64,000 nucleotides of DNA from a virus, in the IMG/VR virus record IMGVR_UViG_3300020438_005666, positions 45,557 through 109,556 of that record, one strand, 5' to 3'. Shown one piece after another: positions 26,701 through 34,880 of this stretch. Within the stretch, counting starts at the first letter, position 1. The number at the start of each line of letters is the position of its first letter. A model generated the notes under the pieces. That model was not told the origin of the DNA. It saw nothing but the letters and a program-made list of their open reading frames with translations, and did not search any database. The position numbers and the translations under genes were made by a program.

Positions 26701-29700
26701 CCTTGATCATAATAAGATACACTTCCTCCTCTACTGTAACCTCCACTATTTATAGACTTAAGTAAAGGTAGGTTTTTAGAAGTTGATGCTCTATTAACAA
26801 CAAATTCGCCAGGAGTAAGCATTGCTGGTACTGTGTCTGTACCTTTTGGTTGGAAATTAATCATCTGACCAGCAGAAGCATATACTACACCTCCATTAGC
26901 AAACGTTTGACTGCCACTAGGCTGTCCTAAACCAAGTCTATCAGCTACCCCATTAAGTTCAGCTACTATAGCATCTGTAGCTACTTTCATCTTTGATGTA
27001 AAGTCCTCAGCCCCTTTGCGTAAAGCATCTCCGGCAATTTCAGCACCGCTAGTTATTAATCCAGATTGCACCTTAGCTGCCTCTATTTGCTTCTCTGAAG
27101 CTTGCCTAAATGCATCTACAAAAGGAGATATAGCTGGGTTCTGTCCTTGTGGACCAAAATCAGCAGCAAACATTTCTTTGAACTGCCTAAAGACTTCAGG
27201 ATTTCCACCAGAAGATTCAAGTATGCCCATAGCATTATTAAAAAATGCTTCTTGAGTTCTAGCGAAGTCCTCTGGGGTTTGTGTATTTTCAACAAGTCTT
27301 AATTGAGAAATACCCTGAGCAATATCATTAATAGTTCCTGTTCCAGACATTACATTAGAATAGGAAACCTGATCTCTTCTCATACCAAGCAAAGCTTCTG
27401 GGTTATTGATATTAGACAGAAAATCCATTACTCCAGTTCTACGACCAGCAGAGATTCTTTGCTGCTCATCAATTTTTTTCAATGCGTTAGAAGCTTTATC
27501 AGTACTATCTGCTAAGAGACCTAAAGCTCTTTGATATCTATTAATCTTCGAAGTCAACTTAGCTATCTGACCTGCGCCCAAGGCGCTGGTTTGTGTAGCT
27601 GGATCAGCTTCCAACATGCGTTTTTGTTCAATTGCTTCTGCTATTATTCTACCTATTTCAGCCGCGTCTGTTGTACCTCCTGTAAGTCCTTTTACAGAAT
27701 TATTAAAAGGAGAATTTAAATCGGATAAACTTATAGTCTTATTAAATTTATCAGCTAGTTGTAAAGCGCTTTGTAACTGAATATCTCGAACTTTAATAAC
27801 ATTGTCTTTTAATTTATCTAATTGGCTAGCTAATTGATTGGAAACACCACCTAAAAGTCTATTTGTTTCTATTTGTTTATTAGCATAATCTTCAAAGGTA
27901 GATCTAGCTTTTTCTGCTGCGGCATCTAACTCTTTAAGTCCTTCAATATTATTAGCTAAGTCTTCATAACTCATTCCCTGTCTGTTGCCTGTAGAATCTG
28001 TTATATAGTTGATAATACTATCTTCCAGATTTTTCTTTATATTGTTACCAATATCAACACCCGCAAACATAGTATCTAATCTATCTCTAATACTACTTTC
28101 TGCACCAGCGTCTAAGTCTCCACCTTCAGCAGTGTCTCTTAAAATTAATGGCAATTCTTTTTGTATAATTTGAAGACCTTTAATAAGATCTCCCATCTGT
28201 CTAGTTTCTTTCGTATTACCTAAACTACTATTAACACCATCGACCACACGAGCTAATTCCTGAGCAGAGTATGCTGTAATATTAGATAATGTTTGAGCCA
28301 TTTTTTCTGATGGATTAGCTGCACCAACAGTTTCTCCAGTAAACTCACCAGATAATTGTGATAATCTATTTGTGCTAGAAACAATCTCAGATGTGACTCT
28401 TTGCATAGTGCTACCAAGTCTATTCATAACATCTGTTAAACTTAATGTGAATTTTTGTAATTGTCTATTAACAACCATCATACGTCTAGCTAAAGCTATA
28501 CGTCTATTTTGACTACCTAACTCTTCATCAATACGTTTCTTAACTTTTGTTTGAGTTTCAGGATCAGAACTTTCAAATTCTTTTCTAGCTGTAGATAGTT
28601 CTATACCCTCTCTTTGCCTAGCTTCTATATAAATTCTTTTTGCTAATTCTTGATTAGCTTCAACAACAAGTTCTTCAGCTGCCTGCCTATCATTACTATT
28701 TAAACTATCTAAATATTCTTGAATGCCTTGTCCTTGACCTACATCAAAACCAGCACCACTTAGCTTAGCTCTAGCTTGTCTAGAACCTAAAATATTTAAT
28801 TCATTAAAATCACCACTAGCTGATGTAGGACTAGCATACATCGCCTGTCTTTGTTCAGTAGTAAGATTAGCTCTTTCAATAGGATCCATCTGGCTTAATA
28901 ATCTTTGAGAAGATTTCTGATCTTTAACAACAAAGTTGGTCTGTATATCTACAAGTTTTCTCAGTTGTTCTAAACTAGCTACTTGTGCTGCTAATTGCTG
29001 ATCAGTAGCTGTATTATCGAGGAAACCCAAAGCACCTTGTATAGCCGCCGGTATAAGATTTACCGCAGCAATGAGACCTGTAGTTTTCACACCTTGTACT
29101 AAAGCTTTAGTTAGATAAGGACCGATAGTTCTAAAGCCTACCTTTATAAGTGGTCTTATCAAACCACCCAAGAAATATCCTTGAACACCTCCACCACTAG
29201 CATAGCCCTTAACTCCTACAGAACTACTACCAATTCTACCCCCTGTTGCAGCCTGCATGCTTTTCATAGCCTTGGCACGAATAACATAACTACCTTCTGG
29301 CAACATAGTATCGTAATTATCAACTTCCCCGCTACCTGAACCAGGAACAATCCCCATGCCACCAGCAAAATTTGGTTTATAACCGTTTCTATCCGCTTGA
29401 TTCATCTTTTTAAGATTACCAATAGATGTCGGTAATGGTGGTGTAAATACTCCTTCTCCACTAGCTAATTTAACAGGAACCATACCTCCAGTATTAAAAC
29501 CAATAGAGCCGCCTTTTGCTTTTCCTCTAGGTATAAATGAAGATGCAGCAGCACTTATCTTAGCCGCAGCCATGAAGCCTATAACAGTAGTAAGCGATGA
29601 CATAAATCCTTCTAAACCACTACTTAAAGCATTCCAAATTCTATTTTTTTCTATTTCTTGTGCTGATTGATTTAAAGCTTGATTAAGATTTTCATAATCT

Positions 29701-32700
29701 CTATTAAGTTGTTGAACAAGCTCTTGTCTTTCTTCTATAGTTTGAGCCATATCTAAACGACCTAATGTTTTATCAAGATTACTAGACGCAGCTGTTACGC
29801 CCCTCATAGCATTCTCTAGCTCTCTAGCTGTAGACTCTTTAATAAAGCCACTAATCGCACCACCAGCCATTCCAGCTACTCCACCAATAGCAGCGCCCCG
29901 TCTGCCGAATGCTTGTTGTCCTAATATAGCTCCACTCATACCAAAACTACCACCAGAACTTAAAGCTCCAGTAACTCCAGCAAGAGTCTCGCTATGATCT
30001 GAAACAGAACCTGTCAACTTGTCAAAGCTATCAAACATCTTAGGTAATTGAGTAGATAATATAGTTGCTCCTGATCCTAAAATACCAGTTAGGCCACCCA
30101 TTTTATCGCCAATAGAAGTAATCTTATTTGCTGCATCAGGAAAAGCTTTAGAAAGCTTATTCATACCGGGTATATTTGCAGTACTAAGTTTCTGACCGAT
30201 GTTATCTAAAATGCTACCAAATCCAGACTCTATATTGGTTTGAGCATTTCGTAAATTCATTTTATCAAAAGATCCAAACTTACCTTCATTGAGCGATTGT
30301 CTGGCTCTAATGTCAATATCTTTAGTTTTCATTCCAGAACTAAGAAAACCTAATTTCTTTGCCATATTTTCTTGAGCTTTAGCAACTTCACCAGATGCAT
30401 TAATTTGCATATCTAATGTTTCAGCCCATTGGCTTGAACTAGCCTTAATTTCTTCTATAGATAATCCACTCTTCATTGAAGCAACAAGATCGTCTATTGA
30501 ATCGCTTAAAACATCAGGATCAATTTGATCTGCTCCACCATAAATTTTCTCTACTAATTCTTGAGCTTGTCCTCTTACCAGATTTTCTACATCAGCATCG
30601 CCAATAGATTCAATATTTTTCACAAGAACGTTTAGAAGATCTGTTTGGGCTCCAGTTTTACTAGTAGCTTGTTTTTCAGCTTGATTAAGAATTCTGTTTC
30701 TAATACTTTTCTCATATTTTTCAACAGTCATTCCTAATTTCTTAGCCATTCTAGCAACATAAGCAGCTTGATCAGCTTGTACGCCGCCTCCAGCAGCAAA
30801 TCTTTGAACAAAACCGACAGCACCACCCTTATTAAAGCCTTGAATTTTATCTGCTTTATTTAGCTTATCTAGTTTTTGAGAGCCTAATTTTTGAGCAGCT
30901 TTTTTATTAAGGACGTATTCTCCCGGAGTAAGTAATGCGGGAACTGTATCTTCTACAGAACCTCCTGTAGCCATTCTATTTTTTCTATATCTATTTACTT
31001 GATCAAGGAATTTTGCAGGACTTTTACCTTTGCCGAAAACTGTTCTAGTAGTATCAGCAGGCATATCTGATGGCACGCCAAACATACTAGCAGCAGGACC
31101 TAGTCCCTTTTCAAAGTCTAAAGGATCATTACTTTGATCTTTATCGTAAGGAGCGCCAATAGAAGCTACTGCTGCTTCAAGATAAGCTCCTATAGCATTG
31201 TATAAACCTGCTCTTGCCAATCCTTTTTTATCTGGTATTTTAACTTTCGTTCCCCCGCCAATTTTTTGAGCCATTGACCCAGCAACATCCTGAACTGTAC
31301 CTACAAAACCTTCTCTCATTTGTTTATCATAACTTCTTCCAAATTTGGCTCTGCGACCTACAAGATTAACCATCGTACCATCTTCAGCTTCCATGAAGTG
31401 GTCTGCGGGCTTACCTCGTAATCCTACTAGAGCGTATGATGGAGCAACCGCCTTTTCTCCTTCTAGCTTTTCGGCATCTCCAGCTTTTTTAGCTAAAACT
31501 TTATTGATCACATCTATAGCTGTAGCAAGTGCTTCTGGATTACTTGGATCGTCATAAACTCCTTTTCTTAATATATTATTTAGGCTTTTACTAAATTTGC
31601 TTCTATTGTCTATACCCGCAAGCTCTTTAACATTCTTAATCGATTTAGCATTCTGTATCTCTTGAGCTACAATATCTGTTGCGCTTACTCCTCTTTGCTC
31701 AGCTAATTCTTCTACAGAACCACCTGTAACAAACTTTTGAATCCTGCCTCCACGATTTAATTTACTTAACTTATCAGCTCCTATTTTTTCTACAGCTTTC
31801 TTGCGAATAACATATTCACCAGGAGTCAGCTTAGCTGATACAGTATCTCTGTTACCACTACCAGGCACTAAACCACCACTAGCAAAAGCCTTAGTAGATC
31901 CTCCCGACATACCAGCAATCATAGAGTTTAAATTTTGCATTGAAGCAATCAACTCTGCCATAGTAGATGTATTTGCTGCTAAGGCAGCTGTATTGGCTTT
32001 TAAGCTAGCAGGACTACCTTTTCTACCACCACCAGAACCCTTTGGCCCTTTACCTCCACCAAGAAGACCTCCAAGACCACCTCCACCTCCACCGCCACCA
32101 GACTTACCTACTCCACCAAGAAAGCCACTACCAAATTCACTCAGGATAGAAGCTCCTTTAATAGCAGTAAGAGCTGTAAGCATAGGAAGTAATGGTTTCA
32201 AAGCACCTGCAAGACTAATAAAAGCATTAGCGGTTGTTAAACTAACCGTAGCAATAGTCCTAAATGTTGTACTATCTCCAATCTCTCTAATTAAACCCAC
32301 AAAAGATTGCCTAGTTTTTTCAAACTGCACAGCTAATGAAGCTTGCGCTTGTATAGCGGCCTTACTTAAACTGCCTTGCCCAGATTGAGCTACGCCTAAA
32401 GCTTTTTGAGCAGTAGCAAACTGTTGAATTAAAGGAATAACTTTACCAATCTGACGGAAACCACCAAGCTCTTCAACAATCTGTCCAAACCTTAAATCTC
32501 TAGGATCAAGACCACTAAGACCTTGGCTTAATCTTTTAACTGCTTCAAACGGCCCTACAAATTTACCTTCTAAATCTGTTAACGTAATACCAAATTCTTT
32601 TAAAGATTCTATTGTAGAACCTCTCTGAATCCTAGTGAAAATAGTTCGCAGACCAGTAGCGATAGTCTCTGCACCTTCACGAGTAGTTGATCTAACACTA

Positions 32701-33620
32701 GTAAAAAGCGCAACAAATTCATTCAAAGCCTGAGTACCTGTACTTACTCCTTTACTAGCGCTAGCAAACACGCCACCAGTACGCTGAATAGCTTTAATAA
32801 TATCTCCAGCTTCAACAGCAAAACTAGCAGCAACAGCATTAACACTACCTAAAGCTGCCTCAAGGTCCGTAGAAGATATGCTAAACTGTTTCATTAAAGC
32901 GATACTACCCTCAACAGTATCGTTCAGATTATCAAAAGAAGGAGCTAGTGAAGATTTAGCCAGAGCTTCTAATGCTGTTTTAGCTTCCTGAGCACTTAAA
33001 CCAGCCTGAGCTAAAGTTACTGAAATTTGCATTAAGTCTGTAGAAGCTACCCCTAAGTTAGTAGAAAGACTTGTTATCTCTTTAGTAATACCTTGGAGCC
33101 CAGCAACACTAGTACCAGTAACTTGACTTAATCTAATTAATTGTCTATCAAATTGTACGAATTCTTTATAAGCACTATTAATAGCATTGGTTAAACCATA
33201 CACAACACCTGTAACAGCACTAAACGCAGCAAATCTTCTAATAGCCAAGCCTGATTGCTTACCAAATTCTTGTATCTGTGAAGTAGCAGTATCTATAGAT
33301 TTACCAGCATTATTAACTTGCTTCTGCACCTTAGCAATAGACTGAACTGAGCCAGCACCCATTCCTTTTAGTCCTGCACCTAACTGAACTACGCTTTGAT
33401 TTAGTCTAGCTACATTCTTATGAGCTAATGCTGCATTTCTAGATAAACCTTGTAGCTGTTTGTTAATATTAGCTACGTTTTTAGCAGATGCTCCTTTTAA
33501 ATCAAGATCTACTTTAACTTTAACACCAGATAATTGTTTCCTCATTTGAGAAGCAATTGCTCTAGTATTTCTAGGGCCTCTAAGATTAATTTGTGCTGTG
33601 AGATTGAATGCCGCTGCCAT
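20739..33620 (-). CDS. Tail tape measure protein, very large (4293 aa)
   Basis: Tape measure proteins fill the tail tube and set tail length. The N-terminal 150-480 region, with FVQFDRQLIRLSQVTGTS and LGVASTDLMQISVTLAQAGLS, matches the TP901-type core. Other features, in order: a Gly-run linker near 505-540; at least five modules containing the motif TPGE(Y/F)V(I/V/L), near residues 600, 900, 1440, 2260 and 4110; hydrophobic segments, e.g. IGLGAGAAVAAAPFTGGAS; a HEMTH zinc-metallopeptidase motif at His2852 with downstream EEFLTK (Glu2983-2984); and a Ser/Gly tandem repeat at about 3100-3125. At roughly 0.15 nm per residue the full length would predict a tail of about 600 nm, less if the extra domains do not count. 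AAGG precedes the start. Confidence 0.92.
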   Translation of the reverse strand: MAAAFNLTAQINLRGPRNTRAIASQMRKQLSGVKVKVDLDLKGASAKNVANINKQLQGLSRNAALAHKNVARLNQSVVQLGAGLKGMGAGSVQSIAKVQKQVNNAGKSIDTATSQIQEFGKQSGLAIRRFAAFSAVTGVVYGLTNAINSAYKEFVQFDRQLIRLSQVTGTSVAGLQGITKEITSLSTNLGVASTDLMQISVTLAQAGLSAQEAKTALEALAKSSLAPSFDNLNDTVEGSIALMKQFSISSTDLEAALGSVNAVAASFAVEAGDIIKAIQRTGGVFASASKGVSTGTQALNEFVALFTSVRSTTREGAETIATGLRTIFTRIQRGSTIESLKEFGITLTDLEGKFVGPFEAVKRLSQGLSGLDPRDLRFGQIVEELGGFRQIGKVIPLIQQFATAQKALGVAQSGQGSLSKAAIQAQASLAVQFEKTRQSFVGLIREIGDSTTFRTIATVSLTTANAFISLAGALKPLLPMLTALTAIKGASILSEFGSGFLGGVGKSGGGGGGGGLGGLLGGGKGPKGSGGGRKGSPASLKANTAALAANTSTMAELIASMQNLNSMIAGMSGGSTKAFASGGLVPGSGNRDTVSAKLTPGEYVIRKKAVEKIGADKLSKLNRGGRIQKFVTGGSVEELAEQRGVSATDIVAQEIQNAKSIKNVKELAGIDNRSKFSKSLNNILRKGVYDDPSNPEALATAIDVINKVLAKKAGDAEKLEGEKAVAPSYALVGLRGKPADHFMEAEDGTMVNLVGRRAKFGRSYDKQMREGFVGTVQDVAGSMAQKIGGGTKVKIPDKKGLARAGLYNAIGAYLEAAVASIGAPYDKDQSNDPLDFEKGLGPAASMFGVPSDMPADTTRTVFGKGKSPAKFLDQVNRYRKNRMATGGSVEDTVPALLTPGEYVLNKKAAQKLGSQKLDKLNKADKIQGFNKGGAVGFVQRFAAGGGVQADQAAYVARMAKKLGMTVEKYEKSIRNRILNQAEKQATSKTGAQTDLLNVLVKNIESIGDADVENLVRGQAQELVEKIYGGADQIDPDVLSDSIDDLVASMKSGLSIEEIKASSSQWAETLDMQINASGEVAKAQENMAKKLGFLSSGMKTKDIDIRARQSLNEGKFGSFDKMNLRNAQTNIESGFGSILDNIGQKLSTANIPGMNKLSKAFPDAANKITSIGDKMGGLTGILGSGATILSTQLPKMFDSFDKLTGSVSDHSETLAGVTGALSSGGSFGMSGAILGQQAFGRRGAAIGGVAGMAGGAISGFIKESTARELENAMRGVTAASSNLDKTLGRLDMAQTIEERQELVQQLNRDYENLNQALNQSAQEIEKNRIWNALSSGLEGFMSSLTTVIGFMAAAKISAAASSFIPRGKAKGGSIGFNTGGMVPVKLASGEGVFTPPLPTSIGNLKKMNQADRNGYKPNFAGGMGIVPGSGSGEVDNYDTMLPEGSYVIRAKAMKSMQAATGGRIGSSSVGVKGYASGGGVQGYFLGGLIRPLIKVGFRTIGPYLTKALVQGVKTTGLIAAVNLIPAAIQGALGFLDNTATDQQLAAQVASLEQLRKLVDIQTNFVVKDQKSSQRLLSQMDPIERANLTTEQRQAMYASPTSASGDFNELNILGSRQARAKLSGAGFDVGQGQGIQEYLDSLNSNDRQAAEELVVEANQELAKRIYIEARQREGIELSTARKEFESSDPETQTKVKKRIDEELGSQNRRIALARRMMVVNRQLQKFTLSLTDVMNRLGSTMQRVTSEIVSSTNRLSQLSGEFTGETVGAANPSEKMAQTLSNITAYSAQELARVVDGVNSSLGNTKETRQMGDLIKGLQIIQKELPLILRDTAEGGDLDAGAESSIRDRLDTMFAGVDIGNNIKKNLEDSIINYITDSTGNRQGMSYEDLANNIEGLKELDAAAEKARSTFEDYANKQIETNRLLGGVSNQLASQLDKLKDNVIKVRDIQLQSALQLADKFNKTISLSDLNSPFNNSVKGLTGGTTDAAEIGRIIAEAIEQKRMLEADPATQTSALGAGQIAKLTSKINRYQRALGLLADSTDKASNALKKIDEQQRISAGRRTGVMDFLSNINNPEALLGMRRDQVSYSNVMSGTGTINDIAQGISQLRLVENTQTPEDFARTQEAFFNNAMGILESSGGNPEVFRQFKEMFAADFGPQGQNPAISPFVDAFRQASEKQIEAAKVQSGLITSGAEIAGDALRKGAEDFTSKMKVATDAIVAELNGVADRLGLGQPSGSQTFANGGVVYASAGQMINFQPKGTDTVPAMLTPGEFVVNRASTSKNLPLLKSINSGGYSRGGSVSYYDQGGYVSTSGNKFQGAQNKLDKNLETDFQELISGILKESKQELPMQDAGSYQIQKNMFKRNRKLTNKMTGIQSGMDFFNNLDSGDSRKIKKLDVFKTPSQTITNKDLYRTLAGDNRLVSSINPYLTSGKENSWWSFFEGQGKNNEKYKGNLADSKATIETLGPKLDQYSGIMGDRISELPELKKVAAKDRSIASRRKIPELESLKQRKGLIDGLIDFRAFGQGLVDTDSIRHLFGFGDTALGGSGGSSTGKYSNDLTSLIKTGLLPEDILDEGAKEGVRKGLRNAAIGLGAGAAVAAAPFTGGASLASLGLMLGGTMGVSMGAINIADMIEEQQFQKLKNSDPLTYEKIRALKDNENFKSTASTYEGLIDIADLGVSAGPGVAKFLRNRGSRLMKSVVKPGAIGMADDAVSPGSKQLLKDITSDSPSTKNSPSTKKPPKLKGGTNPDTIMRMTDDVRSMLTKIEGQRGSELAASFSKAGSDNLLQNVRNSLDILGVNPEDFYKVLPREISVSDNLPGALGFFRSNQGAFGDMGDIGIRRSAYAKTLYHEMTHSMMDQIKKKRPEAWTRYQDKVKSVFSGKDPHKLGDAITSLSKNYQPADMMYGRYYKLLRLQNLVKKHGKGTYQKITKKYPSLRTFLDNPGNYKQPYDGATDAIMNGALTDLGASPAQLTWDASSGMEEFLTKLVDSANDMSNKQRKGLGGILDNLLMGPPPPPISRNNSALKSLDTPNKLTVMKQSWSRFTKPIRRFMGDDPDIFYGSDSLPVMVENSFPSTVAGGVLAGAIAAAEDLYSNPTAGSGSASGSSSSGSSASGSSSSGGSASGGSSGASTSVPPTSSSAGGSAGSSGAQEAIEQHLEETRRVFATTNASLLDATGGEGIGEDNSRYSFGQAVQGRNKGLVDPLDAVNYYARRIRIPEFELGGTSQKGGVAAGELLTEDQRQVYESQYYDVLNKIKSLYKSSGMSPDPAKLSDFTNERDLLKEVLDSDYRAQFNLGQPTKAPKFNLTSPTQPNSSPPSNAEKMMLEDDVPKDNKRLLELMSHIKTGTTTKTNEEILKPFGSRFTSVGQSLNEALKPGSKIDYQKQVLSDFNKLKADYLKAYAAPQDVTATNIGFSSSTSGPSSTQKAIAELNLLKKDKSAKTQDPQFMSSPGGLPITPAELNKVNDDVNSLVAKYQGQYGQQSPADLKDILQKATERRDLLRIQHGNWDKYYKEKSGYDKKRLEFEFLEKRWNFRDELKADPEGRMSGGGQFGMGSLEYALFNHPSPIGKVNPFEVFKKDPESTLYGRPATDLDSVMGSVNKTTNKIIENLIKNYGQALGINPGLPIPKKSSDMDTWLSNINPDAVSLMDSSVPNPGWMLDVLKNQYTPGRVSNGETLASKFGLWSVTGAKNGWNSNFGKDYEAEFQKRVREKLTDVYELKGKRADTLDGGKVSTQESIIDSLATYSGLMNPAVYRAGNPAFGPLIIPKNNANIPDDKKVARYRKDIGRAYQAYTKSNFDMTFGGRTSVDGYQAIADRLGIPLGGEALRETVLTDRNALKRIKEGRTFAVGRAGKGTEGAKQSTGIANLFAAGRSAEVPEGDRGRFTDLDGNEEKSKTILGLLASGLNFSNRLGITNRQSRLDYVKDFKFADLLQDPIYAKYEKDHLDPSISALKPVYKVWDSLKNYFVKDGLTTARIIDENASGVVSRTQKSKNDRFLIGGKPIGAENFLDNYANALKDGKDPYSLILEGASILKDATKDGGAFSSIVGKPTPFNNKEFILAKKEIQMQDPLNRAKGGSIPNYFSGGGSTLVNYQAKGTDTVPAMLTPGEFVINRAATQKHLPLLKSINNGSMPSSISGTTYARSGGVIQARNYFDGGLGKMGNLASGGLGLDLSSAEGVFNTFIRNFSSETSAFGGLINNLARVFPALSGPVNNFGNHVDKLVNALNGLKNIEIKGPNIPDTINVNSETIRVELIAPQDSNYKLSDDDRRQITQSLETRLKELTTLGR
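24241..24315. repeat. 15-nt tandem repeat (5 copies) inside the tape measure gene
   Basis: Five head-to-tail copies of a 15-nt unit alternate between CCACTAGCAGAACYA and CCACTAGAAGAACTA types, with a partial copy to the left. On the coding strand each unit gives five residues of the Ser/Gly/Ala kind (GSASG, SSSSG). It forms a flexible linker and is a likely site of copy-number change. Confidence 0.85.
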
Positions 33621-33634
33621 TTATTTACCTTAAT

Positions 33635-33651
33635 CTAATATACACACAAAA
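33635..33651 (-). promoter_or_regulatory. Late-promoter-like motif before the tape measure gene
   Basis: The minus strand reads TTTTGTGTGTATATTAG, sharing the GTGTATA core with six other sites that precede minus-strand late genes. It lies 15-31 nt upstream of the tape measure ATG. A promoter role is inferred from recurrence. Confidence 0.4.
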
Positions 33652-33701
33652 TCCCCTAAATTAATAGAGGATCTTGAATGTATGATATAAACAAATTATG
33701 T

Positions 33702-34586
33702 CTATTCAACTGGTTGGGTTTCTGGTTCCTTATCTTCTTTAGTTGAAACTTCCGGTTGATCTGTTGATTCTTCTGTTTTGTTTTCATTTTCATTTTCCAA
33801 AACTACGGGCTTACCACTATCATCAGTAAAAGGAACAAAATCTACAACATAATCACCATCTGCACTAACTAAGGTTCCATCCCTATCAACAAATTTTCCT
33901 GCCTCATTAACATATCTGCCATTCTCATCAACTCGTCTACCATCTTCGTCTACCAACTGACCTGCTGGATTAACGAATCTTAAGTCATCATTAACAAATT
34001 TATAGTTAATTAAAAACTTATTTTCTGGTAATTTTTTCTCAAATTCTGAATCTAAACCATATAACATGGCTGCCAATTTTTGTGCTCCCATAACTCCAAT
34101 AGGATCAGAAGATCTATTTAGGTAGTCTTCATAGCTACTAAAATAAACTTTCTTATTACTACTATACACCAAGCAGCAAGAAACTAAATAATTAAACCTA
34201 GCATTATCAGCCTGTCCTTCTGCCGTATGCGTATCGAGATTAGTTCTAACAGATATAAGATCTTTTAGCTCTTCTCGTAAATTTTTCATTTTAAGGGCTA
34301 CACCTTTAGCATTTTGTAGAGATATGCCACCCGTAGCTAATTGTTTTTCACAATCATTTAATTCTGTTTGAATAGCCATAAATCTAGCTTGCTTATTATC
34401 ATCCCATAGTCCTTGATCTTTTAATAGATCATCTAATTTGGCTCTAACAATAGAGCCTGATTTTACAGCATCTGAGAATGCTTGATTATATACTTTCTGT
34501 CCTTCTCTTTGTTGATGTAGTGTGGGTGACTGTACGAGAAACTCAACAGCTTTTCCATCAACCTGTAAACTAAATGTTTCTGCCAT
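33702..34586 (-). CDS. Putative tail assembly chaperone-type protein with heptad DxxGxxV repeats
   Basis: A 294-aa protein encoded just before the tape measure, where tail assembly chaperones lie. The N-terminus MAETFSLQVDGKAVEFLV is a short beta unit, followed by helices to about residue 200. Residues 206-247 hold six 7-residue repeats of the form D/N-x-x-G-x-x-V (for example DEDGRRV, DENGRYV, NEAGKFV). The end is an acidic, disordered Glu/Thr-rich tail. GGAG lies 7 nt before the start, and its ATG overlaps the stop of the preceding gene (TAATG), so the two are coupled. The chaperone role is inferred from position. Confidence 0.55.
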   Translation of the reverse strand: MAETFSLQVDGKAVEFLVQSPTLHQQREGQKVYNQAFSDAVKSGSIVRAKLDDLLKDQGLWDDNKQARFMAIQTELNDCEKQLATGGISLQNAKGVALKMKNLREELKDLISVRTNLDTHTAEGQADNARFNYLVSCCLVYSSNKKVYFSSYEDYLNRSSDPIGVMGAQKLAAMLYGLDSEFEKKLPENKFLINYKFVNDDLRFVNPAGQLVDEDGRRVDENGRYVNEAGKFVDRDGTLVSADGDYVVDFVPFTDDSGKPVVLENENENKTEESTDQPEVSTKEDKEPETQPVE

Positions 34587-34879
34587 TATCTATCTCCTTT
34601 ATTATAATAAATTTGTAGATGGTATTTCTCCACCTTGTTTAAGTAATTGTTCAAATCCTGTATTCCGTTTCTCATTTGATCATTTCCATGATCTAGCAAA
34701 TCACTTCTTAAGTCTTCCCACTTATCTCTAAAATAAGCTTCTTGACCATCTGAAGGTTCTTGATTACCATTCCAAAGATATCCAAATTCATTTTCAAATC
34801 TAGCAAGAGCACCAATTATTGTAGTTTTAAATCTTTTTTCCATTTGATCTATCATTTGTCGTCTACTATGATTTTTCAT
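34586..34879 (-). CDS. Small tail-region hypothetical protein
   Basis: A 97-aa, mostly helical protein (MKNHSRRQMIDQMEKRFKT..., WEDLRSDLLDHGNDQMRNG). It lies between two presumed chaperone-type genes with 1 nt upstream spacing and a 1-nt overlap downstream. A place in tail assembly is likely from context. I saw no convincing slippery sequence for a programmed frameshift into the next frame. Confidence 0.6.
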   Translation of the reverse strand: MKNHSRRQMIDQMEKRFKTTIIGALARFENEFGYLWNGNQEPSDGQEAYFRDKWEDLRSDLLDHGNDQMRNGIQDLNNYLNKVEKYHLQIYYNKGDR

Positions 34880-34880
34880 A

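Noticed and set aside
20956-33500. Many plus-strand ORFs of 60-195 codons across the tape measure gene
   Set aside because: They are antisense shadows of a long, well-supported gene. Their proteins are low-complexity (for example Pro- or Thr/Arg-rich) with no ribosome sites or motifs.
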